Origin: Pandoraea apista
GTDB taxonomy: Bacteria; Pseudomonadota; Gammaproteobacteria; Burkholderiales; Burkholderiaceae
Direction of reading: 5' to 3'
Assembly (NCBI RefSeq): GCF_001465595.2
Contig: NZ_CP013481.2
Location: 3,224,001-3,288,000, forward strand
DNA: 64,000 bases
Shown here: one piece after another, positions 9,704 through 19,008 of the stretch
Layout of the letters: each line of letters begins with the position of its first letter
Position numbering within the stretch: position 1 is the stretch's first letter
Program-made: the position numbers and the translations under genes
Notes under the pieces: generated by a model
What the model was told of the DNA's origin: nothing
The model's database searches: none
What the model saw: the letters and a program-made list of their open reading frames with translations, nothing else

Positions 9704-9856
9704 GCGCTGCGATGGTAGGATGGATGCACGGTTCTCGCTTCCGCCGGCTCCTGCACACCGTGTGAAACCCGCGGACACGACGACCGTCACTGGCAAGTCA
9801 TCTCGAATGCTTCCCCCGCGTGCGGTCTTCCGACCCTACGACAAGGAGTGCAAACA

Positions 9857-10291
9857 ATGAAGATGCGCAAGACACTGTCGCTTTGCCTCGCCGCCGGTCT
9901 GGCGGTTTCCTCCACTCTCGCCTTCGCCCAGGGCGGACCACCGCCACAAGGTGGCCCGGATAACCGCGGCGGACCGCCGGGACAGCGGCCGGGCGGTCCT
10001 CACGGTGGCCCACCGGGCCATAGCCCTCAACACGGTGGGCCGAAGGGCCAACATGGCGGTCCGCCGCCGCGCGGCCCTGCGGAGGACACCTGGCAACACC
10101 CCGACTGGCGCAAGGGCGACCGCGTGCCGCAGCAGTATCGTGATCGTCAATACGTCGTCGAAGACTATCGCCAGTACCGTCTGAATCCGCCACCTCGCGG
10201 TTACCACTGGGTTGGCGTGGGCGGCGACTTCCTGCTCGTGGCCATCAGCACCGGGCTGATCGCGCAGATCGTGCTCGGCAGCGGACGCTGA
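9857..10291 (+). CDS. RcnB-family periplasmic protein
   Basis: The 144-residue protein begins with a signal peptide (MKMRKTLSLCLAAGLAVSST, predicted cleavage after LAFA). A Gly/Pro/His/Gln-rich region of about 50 residues follows with many HGGP repeats, then a conserved RcnB domain (about residues 85-144) with WRKGDRVPQQYRDRQYVVEDY and a hydrophobic end. RcnB in E. coli modulates nickel/cobalt efflux; the His-rich region could bind metal, but no efflux partner lies nearby. The ATG at 9857 has AAGGAG 8 bases upstream; a GTG at 9848 is less likely. A terminator follows. Confidence 0.75.
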   Translation: MKMRKTLSLCLAAGLAVSSTLAFAQGGPPPQGGPDNRGGPPGQRPGGPHGGPPGHSPQHGGPKGQHGGPPPRGPAEDTWQHPDWRKGDRVPQQYRDRQYVVEDYRQYRLNPPPRGYHWVGVGGDFLLVAISTGLIAQIVLGSGR

Positions 10292-10342
10292 CTCGTACAG
10301 CTCGTCCGCGAAACGGGCTGACGTCCACCGACTCGCCAGTCT

Positions 10343-10372
10343 TGCGGCAGGGCCGACACCCTGCCGCATTTC
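10343..10372 (+). terminator. Hairpin terminator after the RcnB-like gene
   Basis: A perfect 10-bp stem, TGCGGCAGGG (10343-10352) with CCCTGCCGCA (10359-10368), has a six-base loop and is followed by TTTCCCC. The stem is strong although the T run is short. Confidence 0.6.
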
Positions 10373-10587
10373 CCCCTCTCACACGCCTCGTATCCAATAT
10401 CCATCTCGGCGCGCGGACCCCGTACCACCGGCTTGTTGCCTCGTGCCACCCGCAGCATCACCTACCTCTGCTGAATCCCCACAACACCGGCATCCTCCGC
10501 GTTACCAACCTCAATCACCTCGCCCATCTCGCCCACCTTCCGCCCACCCCCGAAGCGAGCCGCACGCATTTGACGTCTCGTTTTCCT

Positions 10588-10607
10588 CGAAATGGTGCAC
10601 CATTTCG
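10588..10607. promoter_or_regulatory. Perfect 20-bp palindrome, candidate operator
   Basis: CGAAATGGTGCACCATTTCG is a perfect 20-bp palindrome in the 460-bp gap before the HPP/CBS gene. A second dyad, GATATA-CGA-TATATC, lies about 90 bp further on and overlaps the likely promoter area. Palindromes of this size usually bind dimeric repressors. Which regulator, and whether it controls the HPP gene, cannot be told. The rest of the gap shows no gene. Confidence 0.45.
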
Positions 10608-10753
10608 CCACCTCATAAGGTAGACCGGTATCTTCGCTGCGGCGCAGCATTAAAATCACGGCCTCTTCCCCTCAAATCCATCGATATACGATATATCATG
10701 CACAAAATATCAAAACGTCGCTCCCAATCGGTGCGACCGATGGAAGGGATGAC

Positions 10754-11875
10754 ATGGCAATGACGCGACGTGACGTGAGGGATTGGCTGGCCGGTTTTCT
10801 GCCGGCCGTGGTCGCTGTGCAATGGAAAGAGCGACTTCGCGCCGGGTTTGGCGCACTGTGCGGAATCGCGCTGACCGGGGGCCTGACGCTGTGGATGCTG
10901 GGTCCGGCCACTGCCATCCCCTGGCTGGTCGCGCCGATGGGCGCCTCGGCCGTGCTTCTGTTCGGAGTGCCCGCCAGTCCCCTCGCCCAACCGTGGTCGA
11001 TCCTTGGCGGCAATCTGGTGTCGGCCCTCGTTGGCGTGACTTGTGCAATGTTTATCCCGTCGCCGGTTCTCGCCGCCGCCACTGCGGTTGGTGTCTCCAT
11101 CGCGCTGATGTTCACGTTGCGCTGCGTGCATCCGCCCTCGGGTGCCGTTGCGCTGACAGCCGTGCTTGGCGGCCCCGCCGTGCATTCGCTCGGCTACGGC
11201 TTCGTGCTCGAGCCGATCGCCCTGCAATCGGTGCTGCTGCTTGGATCGGCGATCGGCTACCACGCCCTCACCGGTCATCGATATCCGCATGCGGTCCGGT
11301 CGCAGGCCCCTGCCCGCTCCGCCAACGCTGCGGCCATTCCAGTAACAACGGCCGATGCCGAGAAGGCACTCGCTCGCCGCAGCGAGATGCTCGACATTTC
11401 CGCGGAAGACCTGGCCAGCCTGCTACGCGACACGCAACGCGAAGCCTATGCGCGACGTGCCCGCGAGTTGACCTGTGCGGATGTCATGTCGGCTCCGCTC
11501 GCGAAAGTGCAGGCAAGCGACGAAGCACCGGCAGCATGGCGTTTGTTGCAGCGTCACGGACTCGACGCGCTGCCAGTCGTCGACAGCGACGCACGTGTGA
11601 TCGGGCTGGTCACGCGCCATGACCTTCATACGCGCCGGGCACGACGTCAGCACTGGCCGCGCTTCGGTGTCGCGCTTGGCACCGGGCAGCGCCCGGCTGT
11701 GCGCGATCTCATGCAAGGGAATCTGAAGACTGCCACAGCCAGTATGCCGCTCTCGGAACTGGTGCCGCTGCTCATGACGCAACGTCACGGCACGCTCCCC
11801 GTGCTGGACGAGGCGGCGCGGCTCGTCGGTGTCGTCACGCATGCAGAAGTCCTCCGCAAAGTCATGGCAGCCTGA
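10754..11875 (+). CDS. HPP family membrane protein with two CBS domains
   Basis: The 373-residue protein combines an N-terminal HPP membrane domain (about residues 25-175, four or five hydrophobic helices, with the name-giving motif in RCVHPPSGAVAL) and two C-terminal CBS domains (about 236-290 and 316-370, ending in IGLVTRHDL and VGVVTHAEV). HPP proteins have been linked to nitrite transport in plastids and cyanobacteria; CBS pairs sense adenine nucleotides. A nucleotide-gated small-anion transporter is a reasonable inference. The ATG at 10754 has GGAAGGG just upstream; ATG 10760 is an alternative. Confidence 0.85.
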   Translation: MAMTRRDVRDWLAGFLPAVVAVQWKERLRAGFGALCGIALTGGLTLWMLGPATAIPWLVAPMGASAVLLFGVPASPLAQPWSILGGNLVSALVGVTCAMFIPSPVLAAATAVGVSIALMFTLRCVHPPSGAVALTAVLGGPAVHSLGYGFVLEPIALQSVLLLGSAIGYHALTGHRYPHAVRSQAPARSANAAAIPVTTADAEKALARRSEMLDISAEDLASLLRDTQREAYARRARELTCADVMSAPLAKVQASDEAPAAWRLLQRHGLDALPVVDSDARVIGLVTRHDLHTRRARRQHWPRFGVALGTGQRPAVRDLMQGNLKTATASMPLSELVPLLMTQRHGTLPVLDEAARLVGVVTHAEVLRKVMAA

Positions 11876-12115
11876 AGCGCCGCCACCCGACGTCCACTCG
11901 TAAGGCCCGCCCCGCGAGATACTTGACGTGGCGCGGGCGCCCCTTTCTGCACCCGCGTCTTACCTCCGCTTCCTTCCGCTTCCTTCCCCAACGCCGCCGG
12001 TCTGCGCCGTCTGCGTATTTGTCAGCCCCAAGCCGATCTGCAAGAATGGCGGCGTCGTGATGCGTTCACGCCAGACAGCTTCGATCAACGAAGCGATATT
12101 CGCTCAAGGGGAAAC

Positions 12116-12943
12116 ATGGAACCGATTACGTTCAAGCAGTGTTTCAAAGGAGCATGGCGCGACGGCTTCAACGCACTACGTAATCGTCCGTTGCTATGCC
12201 TGACAGTTGCCATCGTCATGCTGGTCACTTCGGCACTTAGCATTTCACTCAAGGAACTGGCGCTCACTGCGTCGCAAAACGGCGCGCCAGCCGGGTTCCG
12301 GCTACGCCTCGCAGTCATGTCTTTCGGCGTGGTGCTCGTGAATATCGTGGCGTTCTCGGTCCTTGCCGTTCACGTCGTGCGATACACGATTCTTGGCCCC
12401 GACACTGCGCAGCATTCCCATTGGTACGGACGCGATCTGTGGCGCTATCTCTGGACATCGATCCAGATCTGCGTGGGCCTGTTCGCGGTGTGGTTCATTG
12501 CGGCCCTCTGCGCCGCATTCGCCTTGCGCGCAGCGGGGCGCGGCGATTCCAACGCGCTCCTCGGCACGTTTTTCGTGCTATTGATGTGTGCGTTGCTCTT
12601 CGTGCTGATTCGCGTGTCGTTGATCTTCCCGCAGATCGGCGCGGGGCGCAGCAAGCGCTGGCGCGCGGCGTGGCAAGACTCTCGCGGTCACTTCTGGGTG
12701 ATGGTCGGTACGACCATCGGCACTATCCTGCCGCTGATCGTTGCCGGCGTGATCATGGCGATTCTGTTCGCGGTGGTTCTGCACTTCATTCCGGCCGCGA
12801 CGACCGTCGTGCTCGGCACACTGATCCTGCAAACCGTACTGTCCATCGCGTGGGTAGCCGTGGCCACCAGTGTGTCCGGCTGGCTGTATCACCGCTTCGC
12901 CGACCATCTGCTAATGCTCGACGACGCACCCGACGACGTCTGA
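12116..12943 (+). CDS. Conserved membrane protein of unknown function
   Basis: This 275-residue protein has about six hydrophobic helices (near residues 25-45, 60-85, 105-135, 150-170, 200-225 and 235-255). The cytoplasmic-looking start KQCFKGAWRDGFNALRNRP resembles a group of uncharacterised Burkholderia membrane proteins. No catalytic or transport motif is recognised. The start codon has AAGGGG immediately upstream. It ends convergently 35 bp from the methionine aminopeptidase gene. Confidence 0.75.
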   Translation: MEPITFKQCFKGAWRDGFNALRNRPLLCLTVAIVMLVTSALSISLKELALTASQNGAPAGFRLRLAVMSFGVVLVNIVAFSVLAVHVVRYTILGPDTAQHSHWYGRDLWRYLWTSIQICVGLFAVWFIAALCAAFALRAAGRGDSNALLGTFFVLLMCALLFVLIRVSLIFPQIGAGRSKRWRAAWQDSRGHFWVMVGTTIGTILPLIVAGVIMAILFAVVLHFIPAATTVVLGTLILQTVLSIAWVAVATSVSGWLYHRFADHLLMLDDAPDDV

Positions 12944-12978
12944 GGCGCACCCGCTGCGCCCCAGCGCATCCATGGAGA

Positions 12979-13809
12979 TCAGGCCGCGTCGGCGGTGGCC
13001 GCGCTGCCCTCCAGCGAGCCGAAGCGGGCATATTCACCCAGACCGTCGGGCCATTGTGTGAGCACTTCGAAACCCGTTTCGGTCACGGCCACCATGTGTT
13101 CCCACTGCGCCGACAACGAACGGTCGCGCGTAACGACTGTCCAGCCGTCTGCCAGTTGTTTCGTGTCGGGCTTGCCGACGTTGACCATCGGTTCGATGGT
13201 AAAAATCATGCCCGGCCGCAGCGTAAGCCCCGCACCTTGACGCCCGTAGTGCAGCACTTGCGGATCGTCGTGGTAGGTGGTGCCAATACCGTGCCCGCAA
13301 TAGTCGCGCACGATGCTGAAGCCCTCGCGGTGGGCCACCGTCTGAATCGCATAGCCTACGTCACCGAGTGTTGCCCCGGGGCGCACCGCACGAATGCCCG
13401 CGAGCATTGCCTCGTAAGTCGTGTCGACCAGACGCTTGGCGAGAATGCTCGGCTTGCCCGCGTAGTACATGCGACTCGTATCGCCGAACCAGCCGTCCTT
13501 GATGAGGGCGACGTCGATGTTCACAATATCGCCGTCATGCAGCTTCTTCTCACCGGGAATGCCGTGGCACACGACATGATTCACCGACGCACACACCGTC
13601 TTCGGATAGCCGTGATATCCGATGTTCGCAGGGATCGCCTTCAGCTCGTTCACGATGAAGTCGTGACAGATACGATCGAGTTCATCCGTCGTGACACCCG
13701 GCTTGACGTGTTCGCCGATCATCGCGAGTACCTGTGCGGCCATCTCGCCTGCGCGACGCGACAGAGCAATTTCTTCTTTCGAGCGAATAACAACGCGTTC
13801 GCGCACCAT
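12979..13809 (-). CDS. map: Type I methionine aminopeptidase (accessory copy)
   Basis: This 276-residue enzyme removes the initiator methionine from new proteins. The five metal ligands of the pita-bread fold can be seen in order: Asp in VNIDVALIKDGWFGD (two), His in DYCGHGIGTTYH, and Glu in TIEPMVNVG and AVTETGFE. Length is usual for the bacterial type I enzyme. The housekeeping map gene in beta-proteobacteria normally sits beside rpsB, which is not here, so this is probably a second copy. Its ATG overlaps the stop of the upstream ParD-like gene (TAATG), implying translational coupling. Confidence 0.93.
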   Translation of the reverse strand: MVRERVVIRSKEEIALSRRAGEMAAQVLAMIGEHVKPGVTTDELDRICHDFIVNELKAIPANIGYHGYPKTVCASVNHVVCHGIPGEKKLHDGDIVNIDVALIKDGWFGDTSRMYYAGKPSILAKRLVDTTYEAMLAGIRAVRPGATLGDVGYAIQTVAHREGFSIVRDYCGHGIGTTYHDDPQVLHYGRQGAGLTLRPGMIFTIEPMVNVGKPDTKQLADGWTVVTRDRSLSAQWEHMVAVTETGFEVLTQWPDGLGEYARFGSLEGSAATADAA

Positions 13810-14063
13810 TACGCCACCTTGTTAAATGCGGTGACAGGAGCACCGGTTGCGGGGGGAGCGATGGCGCCGGCCTCACTGGACGATGCGGCATCGGATTCGA
13901 TGAGCTTGCGGCAAATTTCGCCATAGCTCAGCGACGGATTCAGTTCGGCGAGCATGCCGACACGCAGCCAATGTTCGGCTTGCGCGTTGATCGAGCGACT
14001 GAGCGCGCCACTGGTATTGCGCAGCGCCTCATGCATTTGCTCCGATATCTTGACGATACCCAT
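13809..14063 (-). CDS. ParD-like antitoxin-type DNA-binding protein
   Basis: The 84-residue product starts MGIVKISEQMHEALRNTSGALSRSINAQAEHWL, a ribbon-helix-helix-like pattern matching the ParD_like antitoxin family (about residues 1-60), then an Ala/Pro-rich tail. A ParE toxin is not present; the partner in the operon is a methionine aminopeptidase, whose ATG shares one base with this stop. An inverted repeat lies directly upstream (14077-14104), fitting autoregulation as in toxin-antitoxin operons. Function as an antitoxin is inferred from the family only. Confidence 0.75.
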   Translation of the reverse strand: MGIVKISEQMHEALRNTSGALSRSINAQAEHWLRVGMLAELNPSLSYGEICRKLIESDAASSSEAGAIAPPATGAPVTAFNKVA

Positions 14064-14076
14064 ATTGCGGACCTCT

Positions 14077-14104
14077 ATATACGAAATGACTACGAAACGT
14101 ATAT
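14077..14104. promoter_or_regulatory. Inverted repeat upstream of parD-like/map operon
   Basis: ATATACG (14077-14083) and CGTATAT (14098-14104) form a 7-bp dyad with a 14-bp spacer that itself contains the directly repeated word TACGAAA. It lies 13 bp before the ParD-like start codon. Ribbon-helix-helix antitoxins bind short dyads or tandem repeats in their own promoters, so this is the likely operator. Confidence 0.5.
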
Positions 14105-14274
14105 TAACAGGCTTGTGCGAACTTGTCTCCTCCGGCCGCTCGCCTGTTCGCTCGCTTTATGAACAGCAACCGGCCGGGTTCGATCGGGTACGGTTCGACT
14201 ATCATGACGTCCAGCCATGAAAATCGGCAGCGGGCATCCGCGTCAGACCTCATCCATCATCAGCCGATGTGCCT

Positions 14275-15495
14275 ATGCAAATCGCCGACAGTGAGATTGC
14301 CAAAGGGGTTGCGCGGCAAAAGCCAGGGTGGCTCACGCGCGAGCGAGTGGTGGTATATAGCGCCGCGTTGCTGTTGTGCCAACTGCTCGTACTCGGAATC
14401 TGGGCGGTACGCTGGATGCTGCATGAGCCCGGCGTCCCCCCGATGGGCGTGGACTTCCGGGTATTCTGGAGCGCGTCGTATCTGTCGCTGCACGACAGCC
14501 CGATGGCCGCGTTCGACTTACTCAAGATCGCCGACGTCGAGGACAGCATGTTCCCCGGCCATTACGCGCCGTGGGTCTATCCCCCGACGTTCCAGTTGCT
14601 GGTCTACCCACTCGCCCTCCTTCCCTACGCCCTGTCTTACGTGAGCTTCTGCGCCTTTGGCCTAGCTTGCATGCTGTTGGCGTTTCCGCCTGAGGGCAAG
14701 CGCGGATCGTTGCCGTGGGTCGCCGTTGCGGCCTTCCCGGGTATCTGGATCGCAACGGCGCACGGCCAGAACTCGCTAGTGAGCGCCGCGCTGGCCGCCG
14801 GCGCACTTGGCTTGCTGGAGCGCCGTCCGTACTTGGCCGGCATTTGCGCCGGCATGCTGACATTCAAGCCCCAACTGGCCGTGCTCTTTCCGCTACTGTT
14901 CGTCTGTGGACGGCATTGGCGAGCACTGCTTGCGATGACGGTGAGCGCAGTGCTCTTCGTCACCGTCAGCACCCTGATCTTCGGCATACCGCTCTGGCTC
15001 AGGTTCTTCGAGGCGGCGTCGTGGTTCAACGCCACCGTCATCGACAATGTTTCCGGCGGTGTCATGCGGGCAATGCCTTCGGTATTCGCCACCGTGCGAC
15101 GCCTCGGCGGCAGCGTGCCGGTGGCGTACACCGTGCATGCGATCGTTGCAATTCCGGTGGTATTGGCAACCCTCCGCCTTTGGGCTCGCAAGGCTCGCTT
15201 CGACGCCCGAGCAGCGGCCGCCGTCATCGCCACACTGATGATCCAGCCGTATATCCTGCACTACGATCTGGCGTGGCTGTTGCTGCCGATCGTCTATCTG
15301 TGTCGTGACCGGGCAACCCGAGACGCCTGGACCTACCGCGAGCGTGTCATCGTATGCCTCGCCTGGTGTCTGCCATTGCTCTCGCTGCTGCCGTCCTACT
15401 TTCCCGCGATATTGCAGCCGGGCGTTCTGGTGCTACCGGCGCTGTTCATTGTCACGATCGCGACAAATTGCAGTAAGGCGTCGCATCCCTTGTGA
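14275..15495 (+). CDS. Glycosyltransferase family 87 membrane protein
   Basis: This 406-residue polytopic protein (about ten hydrophobic helices) matches the GT87/DUF2029 family of polyprenyl-phosphate-mannose-dependent transferases. Visible family features are GVDFRVFWSASYLSL near the N-terminus with the catalytic-type Asp, the stretch HYAPWVYPPTFQLL, and GMLTFKPQLAVLFPLLF. It would add a sugar on the outer face of the inner membrane; the acceptor is unknown. The start is ATG 14275; a GTG at 14269 is also in frame. It is divergent from the ParD-like operon. Confidence 0.8.
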   Translation: MQIADSEIAKGVARQKPGWLTRERVVVYSAALLLCQLLVLGIWAVRWMLHEPGVPPMGVDFRVFWSASYLSLHDSPMAAFDLLKIADVEDSMFPGHYAPWVYPPTFQLLVYPLALLPYALSYVSFCAFGLACMLLAFPPEGKRGSLPWVAVAAFPGIWIATAHGQNSLVSAALAAGALGLLERRPYLAGICAGMLTFKPQLAVLFPLLFVCGRHWRALLAMTVSAVLFVTVSTLIFGIPLWLRFFEAASWFNATVIDNVSGGVMRAMPSVFATVRRLGGSVPVAYTVHAIVAIPVVLATLRLWARKARFDARAAAAVIATLMIQPYILHYDLAWLLLPIVYLCRDRATRDAWTYRERVIVCLAWCLPLLSLLPSYFPAILQPGVLVLPALFIVTIATNCSKASHPL

Positions 15496-15581
15496 AATGT
15501 GTTGGCATAACGAAGTGATTTTCCGGATGGCGTGATAGCATCCGGGCTCGTCGTCACGAACGCGGCACCCTGCCGCGCACC

Positions 15582-15971
15582 ATGAACATGCCGGTATGGT
15601 CACGCAGCAAACGCATTGCATGGGCGGGCCTCGCCGCCATGTGGATGCTGCTTTGCTCGCCGCTGATCAGTCAATATCTGCGTGCCCATCCGTCGTCCCT
15701 CGATGACGCCTTGTCGGGCACGTTCTGTACGAGTCTTGACGAAACGGCGGTGCGGGGACAGCACACGCCGGTATCTCACGGCACAGGTGCGAGCGCCGCC
15801 TGCGGGTATTGTTCGCTACTCGCCCACACGCCGCCGCTTCCGCCCGCTACGCTCACGCTGGCCGACATTCGTCTCGGCAATGAGCGTCTCGCGGCGTCTC
15901 CGGCGGTTATCGTCACTGGTGCGCCGCGCCGTCTCACGCCGCCCTCGCGCGCACCTCCTCCTCACGCCTGA
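15582..15971 (+). CDS. DUF2946 family protein
   Basis: This 129-residue protein has an N-terminal hydrophobic signal/anchor (about residues 12-30) and the DUF2946 signature CGYCSLLAHTPPLPP near residue 75, with a Pro/Arg-rich end. Proteins of this family are often found next to TonB-dependent receptors or copper genes, and here one follows after 195 bp. A role in metal handling is inferred from that habit. In-frame ATGs at 15582 and 15588 are both possible starts. Confidence 0.75.
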   Translation: MNMPVWSRSKRIAWAGLAAMWMLLCSPLISQYLRAHPSSLDDALSGTFCTSLDETAVRGQHTPVSHGTGASAACGYCSLLAHTPPLPPATLTLADIRLGNERLAASPAVIVTGAPRRLTPPSRAPPPHA

Positions 15972-16166
15972 GCATCCCCTTGCCATTCGCTGCATGTTCG
16001 TCGCACGTCACTTGTTGAGGTCGACAACCGGCGCCTTGGCCATGCCCTAAGACCCGAAGACACGCTGTTGCCCGTAAAGGGCGACGGCCTGCGCGCGTTT
16101 GCCCGTTGTCGCGCCGAGCGACGCGAGGGTGCATGCGTGCTCGACCACACCAGACAAGACAGAGTC

Positions 16167-18296
16167 ATGAAAACGTCATTCCCTGTGCGCACCGCCGTGG
16201 CGGCGGCCATCGGCACGCTATGCACTTTTGCTCAAGCGGCGGACAACAACGAAAACGCCTCGCAAAGCGTTGATTTGCCCGCCACGCAGGTGCAGGCAGC
16301 CAGTGCCACACCGCTCGACGAACCGGTTCAGACCGGCAGCCGGCTGGGCCTTTCGATCAAGGAAACACCCGCCAGCGTAGAGGTCATCGACCGCCAGCAA
16401 CTGGCGGAGCGCGGCGATGCCAGCATCATTGATGCGGTGAGTCGTGCGACTGGCATCAATGCCTCGCCCCATCCCGGCAACGGCGGTTCGGAACTCGGGG
16501 CCCGCGGCTTCGTGGGCAACGCGTCGGTCACGCAGCTCTACGACGGCGTACGGCCGTACGGCGCCATCGGCGTCACGTTTCCGTTCGACACCTGGTCGGT
16601 CGAGCGAATCGAAGTGTTGCGAGGCCCGGCCTCGGTCATTTACGGCGAAGGCGCCATCGGCGGTGTGGTCAACATCGTGCCCAGGAAGCCCGAGCAGGCG
16701 CCCGTCGAAAATGAGATTCAACTCGGGATCGGCACTGAAAGCACCGGACGCGCTGCGTTTGGCAGCGGCGGTGCGATCAACGACAAGCTTTCTTATCGCT
16801 TCGACGCCAGCGCCAATCGATCCGACAACTGGGTGGCCCGGGGAGATTCGCGCAATGCCTCGTTCTCGGCAGCCGTCAAATACGATTTCACGCCGCGCTT
16901 CTCCGTCACGGCCTCGCTCGCCGAGGGCAATCAGCATCCGATGCAGTACTTCGGCGTGCCGCTGGTCGGTGGCCGCCTCGACCCCGCGACCTATAAGCAG
17001 AATTACAACGTCGACGATGCGCTGATCACTTACCGCGACAGTTGGGCAACGCTGGCGGCTTCCTGGCGGCCAACGGATCAGGTGACGATCACCAGTACGC
17101 TGTACCGCGTGAAGAGTCAGCGGCATTGGAAAGACGCCGAGTACTACACGTACTTGCCATCATCCGGACTCGTTCAGCGCAGCAGCTATACGGAAATCCT
17201 GCACGACCAGGAGCAGATCGGCAACGTGACGAGCGCGACACTCAAGGGGCATGTGTTCGGTATGGAGAACACAGTCTCTACAGGCTTTGAGTTCAATCAC
17301 ACCACGTTTCAGCATACGAACAACTCGCCCTACTCGGGCACGTCGCTCGTGGATCTCTACGACCCGGCCCCTGGGGGGTTCATCAACGTGGCGGGCACCT
17401 ATCCCAAGTACCGGTCCCAAGCGAATCAGTACGCGTTCTTCGCGGAAGATCGCTTGAAGGTGACGTCGCGTTGGTCCGTGGTCGGTGGCGTGCGTTACGA
17501 CCACGCGAGCATCAACCGGGACGACCTTGTCACGGGTGCGGCGTTCTCGAAAGATCTCGGCTATACGGGCTGGCGTGTGGGCACCGTCTACGACGTCACG
17601 GCCCATACGAGCGTATACGGACAGTATTCCGTGGCCGCCGATCCCATCAGTTCATTGCTGATGCTCACGGCCAGCAAAGCGAAGTTCGATCTGGCGACCG
17701 GCAAGCAGATCGAGTTGGGGGTGAAACAGGATTGGCTCGACGGGCGTATCGACGGCACGCTGTCCGTGTACCGTATCGTCAAGAACAACCTGCTGTCGGT
17801 CGATCCGCTCAACCCGTCGCAGAGCTTGCAGGTGGGGCAACAATCGTCGCGCGGTGTCGAGCTGACGCTGGGGGCGCAGGTGACCCGCGACATCCGGATC
17901 GATGTCAACGGTACGCTGTTGCGCGCCAAGTACGACGAATTCGACGAGAGCGTGGGCGGCGTTTCGGTATCGCGCGCCGGGAACATTCCGGTCAACGTGC
18001 CTCAGCAGATGGCAAACCTTTGGATGCATTGGCGCTTTGCGCCGGCGTGGACGGCCAGCGGTGGGCTCAAGTACGTTGGCAAGCGGTACGCCGACACAGC
18101 GAATACGCTCGCGCTGCCGTCCTACACGACAGTCGATCTGGCGCTGGCGTGGAAGCCGCGTCGCGACCTCACCTTGACCGGGCGTGTCTACAACGTCTTC
18201 AATCGCCATTACGTGCAGACCGCGTACTACAACAATACCCAATGGCTGCTCGGCAACGACCGGCGGGCCGAACTGGTGATGCTCTATCGCTTCTGA
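16167..18296 (+). CDS. TonB-dependent siderophore receptor
   Basis: The 709-residue outer-membrane receptor begins with a signal peptide (MKTSFPVRTAVAAAIGTLC, cleavage after FAQA). A plug domain follows (about residues 50-160, with KETPASVEVIDRQQLAERG and WSVERIEVLRGPASVIYGEGAIGGVVNIVPRKP split across it), then a beta barrel ending in the terminal aromatic of LVMLYRF. It takes up a ferric siderophore or similar metal chelate using TonB energy; the ligand is unknown. ATG 16167 is chosen since the 33 residues upstream would disrupt the signal peptide. No FecI/FecR pair adjoins it. Confidence 0.92.
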   Translation: MKTSFPVRTAVAAAIGTLCTFAQAADNNENASQSVDLPATQVQAASATPLDEPVQTGSRLGLSIKETPASVEVIDRQQLAERGDASIIDAVSRATGINASPHPGNGGSELGARGFVGNASVTQLYDGVRPYGAIGVTFPFDTWSVERIEVLRGPASVIYGEGAIGGVVNIVPRKPEQAPVENEIQLGIGTESTGRAAFGSGGAINDKLSYRFDASANRSDNWVARGDSRNASFSAAVKYDFTPRFSVTASLAEGNQHPMQYFGVPLVGGRLDPATYKQNYNVDDALITYRDSWATLAASWRPTDQVTITSTLYRVKSQRHWKDAEYYTYLPSSGLVQRSSYTEILHDQEQIGNVTSATLKGHVFGMENTVSTGFEFNHTTFQHTNNSPYSGTSLVDLYDPAPGGFINVAGTYPKYRSQANQYAFFAEDRLKVTSRWSVVGGVRYDHASINRDDLVTGAAFSKDLGYTGWRVGTVYDVTAHTSVYGQYSVAADPISSLLMLTASKAKFDLATGKQIELGVKQDWLDGRIDGTLSVYRIVKNNLLSVDPLNPSQSLQVGQQSSRGVELTLGAQVTRDIRIDVNGTLLRAKYDEFDESVGGVSVSRAGNIPVNVPQQMANLWMHWRFAPAWTASGGLKYVGKRYADTANTLALPSYTTVDLALAWKPRRDLTLTGRVYNVFNRHYVQTAYYNNTQWLLGNDRRAELVMLYRF

Positions 18297-18529
18297 GCAC
18301 TATGTCCGCAGGCGGCGGGGTTTCGCGCTGCCGCACCAATATCGTGCGGCGGCAGCGACAGCGCTCGGGCGGGTGGCTTCGCGAGCGCCGCGCGAGACGC
18401 ACAACCGGCAAGCAGAAACCGCTTTTTCGTGAAAGGCCGACGATGACCCGCCTCGGAGTGGCATGTTTGTTACCCCGTGATGGCGACTCATCGCGTGCAT
18501 GAGACATTCACGACACGCGCCGAAAACTG

Positions 18530-18558
18530 TTGTTTTGTCGTTCAAATCCGCGTATAAG
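18530..18558 (+). promoter_or_regulatory. Sigma-70-type promoter of cspA
   Basis: TTGTTT (18530-18535) and TATAAG (18553-18558) are separated by 17 bp. Transcription starting near 18565 would give a leader of about 150 bases before the cspA start. Long structured leaders are typical of cold-shock genes, where they act as thermosensors. This promoter lies in the 419-bp gap after the receptor gene, which holds no other supported gene. Confidence 0.5.
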
Positions 18559-18715
18559 TATGTGATCGAACATCAAGTCTGACTTTTATCGATCCAGCGT
18601 CGATCTCATCGATCTTTGCGAGACACTTCCGATCTCTGAATTTCTTGTTTGTCCGCCACTGGCGACGACCTACGCATTTCGCGATGGCTGCGCGCCGGGA
18701 AAACCAGGAGTTCGC

Positions 18716-18928
18716 ATGAGTACCGGGATTGTTAAGTGGTTCAACGATAGCAAGGGTTTTGGCTTCATCAAGCCGGATGACGGTGGCGACGATCTGTTCG
18801 CACATTTTTCGGAGATTCAGCCGCAAGGGCGTACTGAATTCCGGAGCCTTCAAGAAAATCAGCACGTCTCATTTGACGTCACGCGCGGCCCGAAGGGCTT
18901 GCAGGCTTCGAACATCAAGCCAACCTAA
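18716..18928 (+). CDS. cspA: Cold-shock domain protein
   Basis: The 70-residue single-domain protein has both RNA-binding motifs, KGFGFIKPD (RNP1) and DLFAHFSEI (RNP2), and the usual start [11 protein letters not shown]. It binds single-stranded nucleic acid and melts RNA structure. Family and length match CspA-type proteins. A ribosome-site-like CAGGAG lies before the start. The long predicted leader suggests post-transcriptional control by temperature. Confidence 0.95.
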   Translation: MSTGIVKWFNDSKGFGFIKPDDGGDDLFAHFSEIQPQGRTEFRSLQENQHVSFDVTRGPKGLQASNIKPT

Positions 18929-19008
18929 TTAATCCCCTTTGCGGTTCCCTCATATCAGCGCCGCTACGCGCATCGTGATGTGCTGGGACTCGCACAGCCG
19001 GAGGCAGT

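Noticed and set aside
12421..13926. A 501-codon forward frame crossing the membrane protein and methionine aminopeptidase genes
   Set aside because: It spans two genes of opposite strand and has no recognisable protein features.
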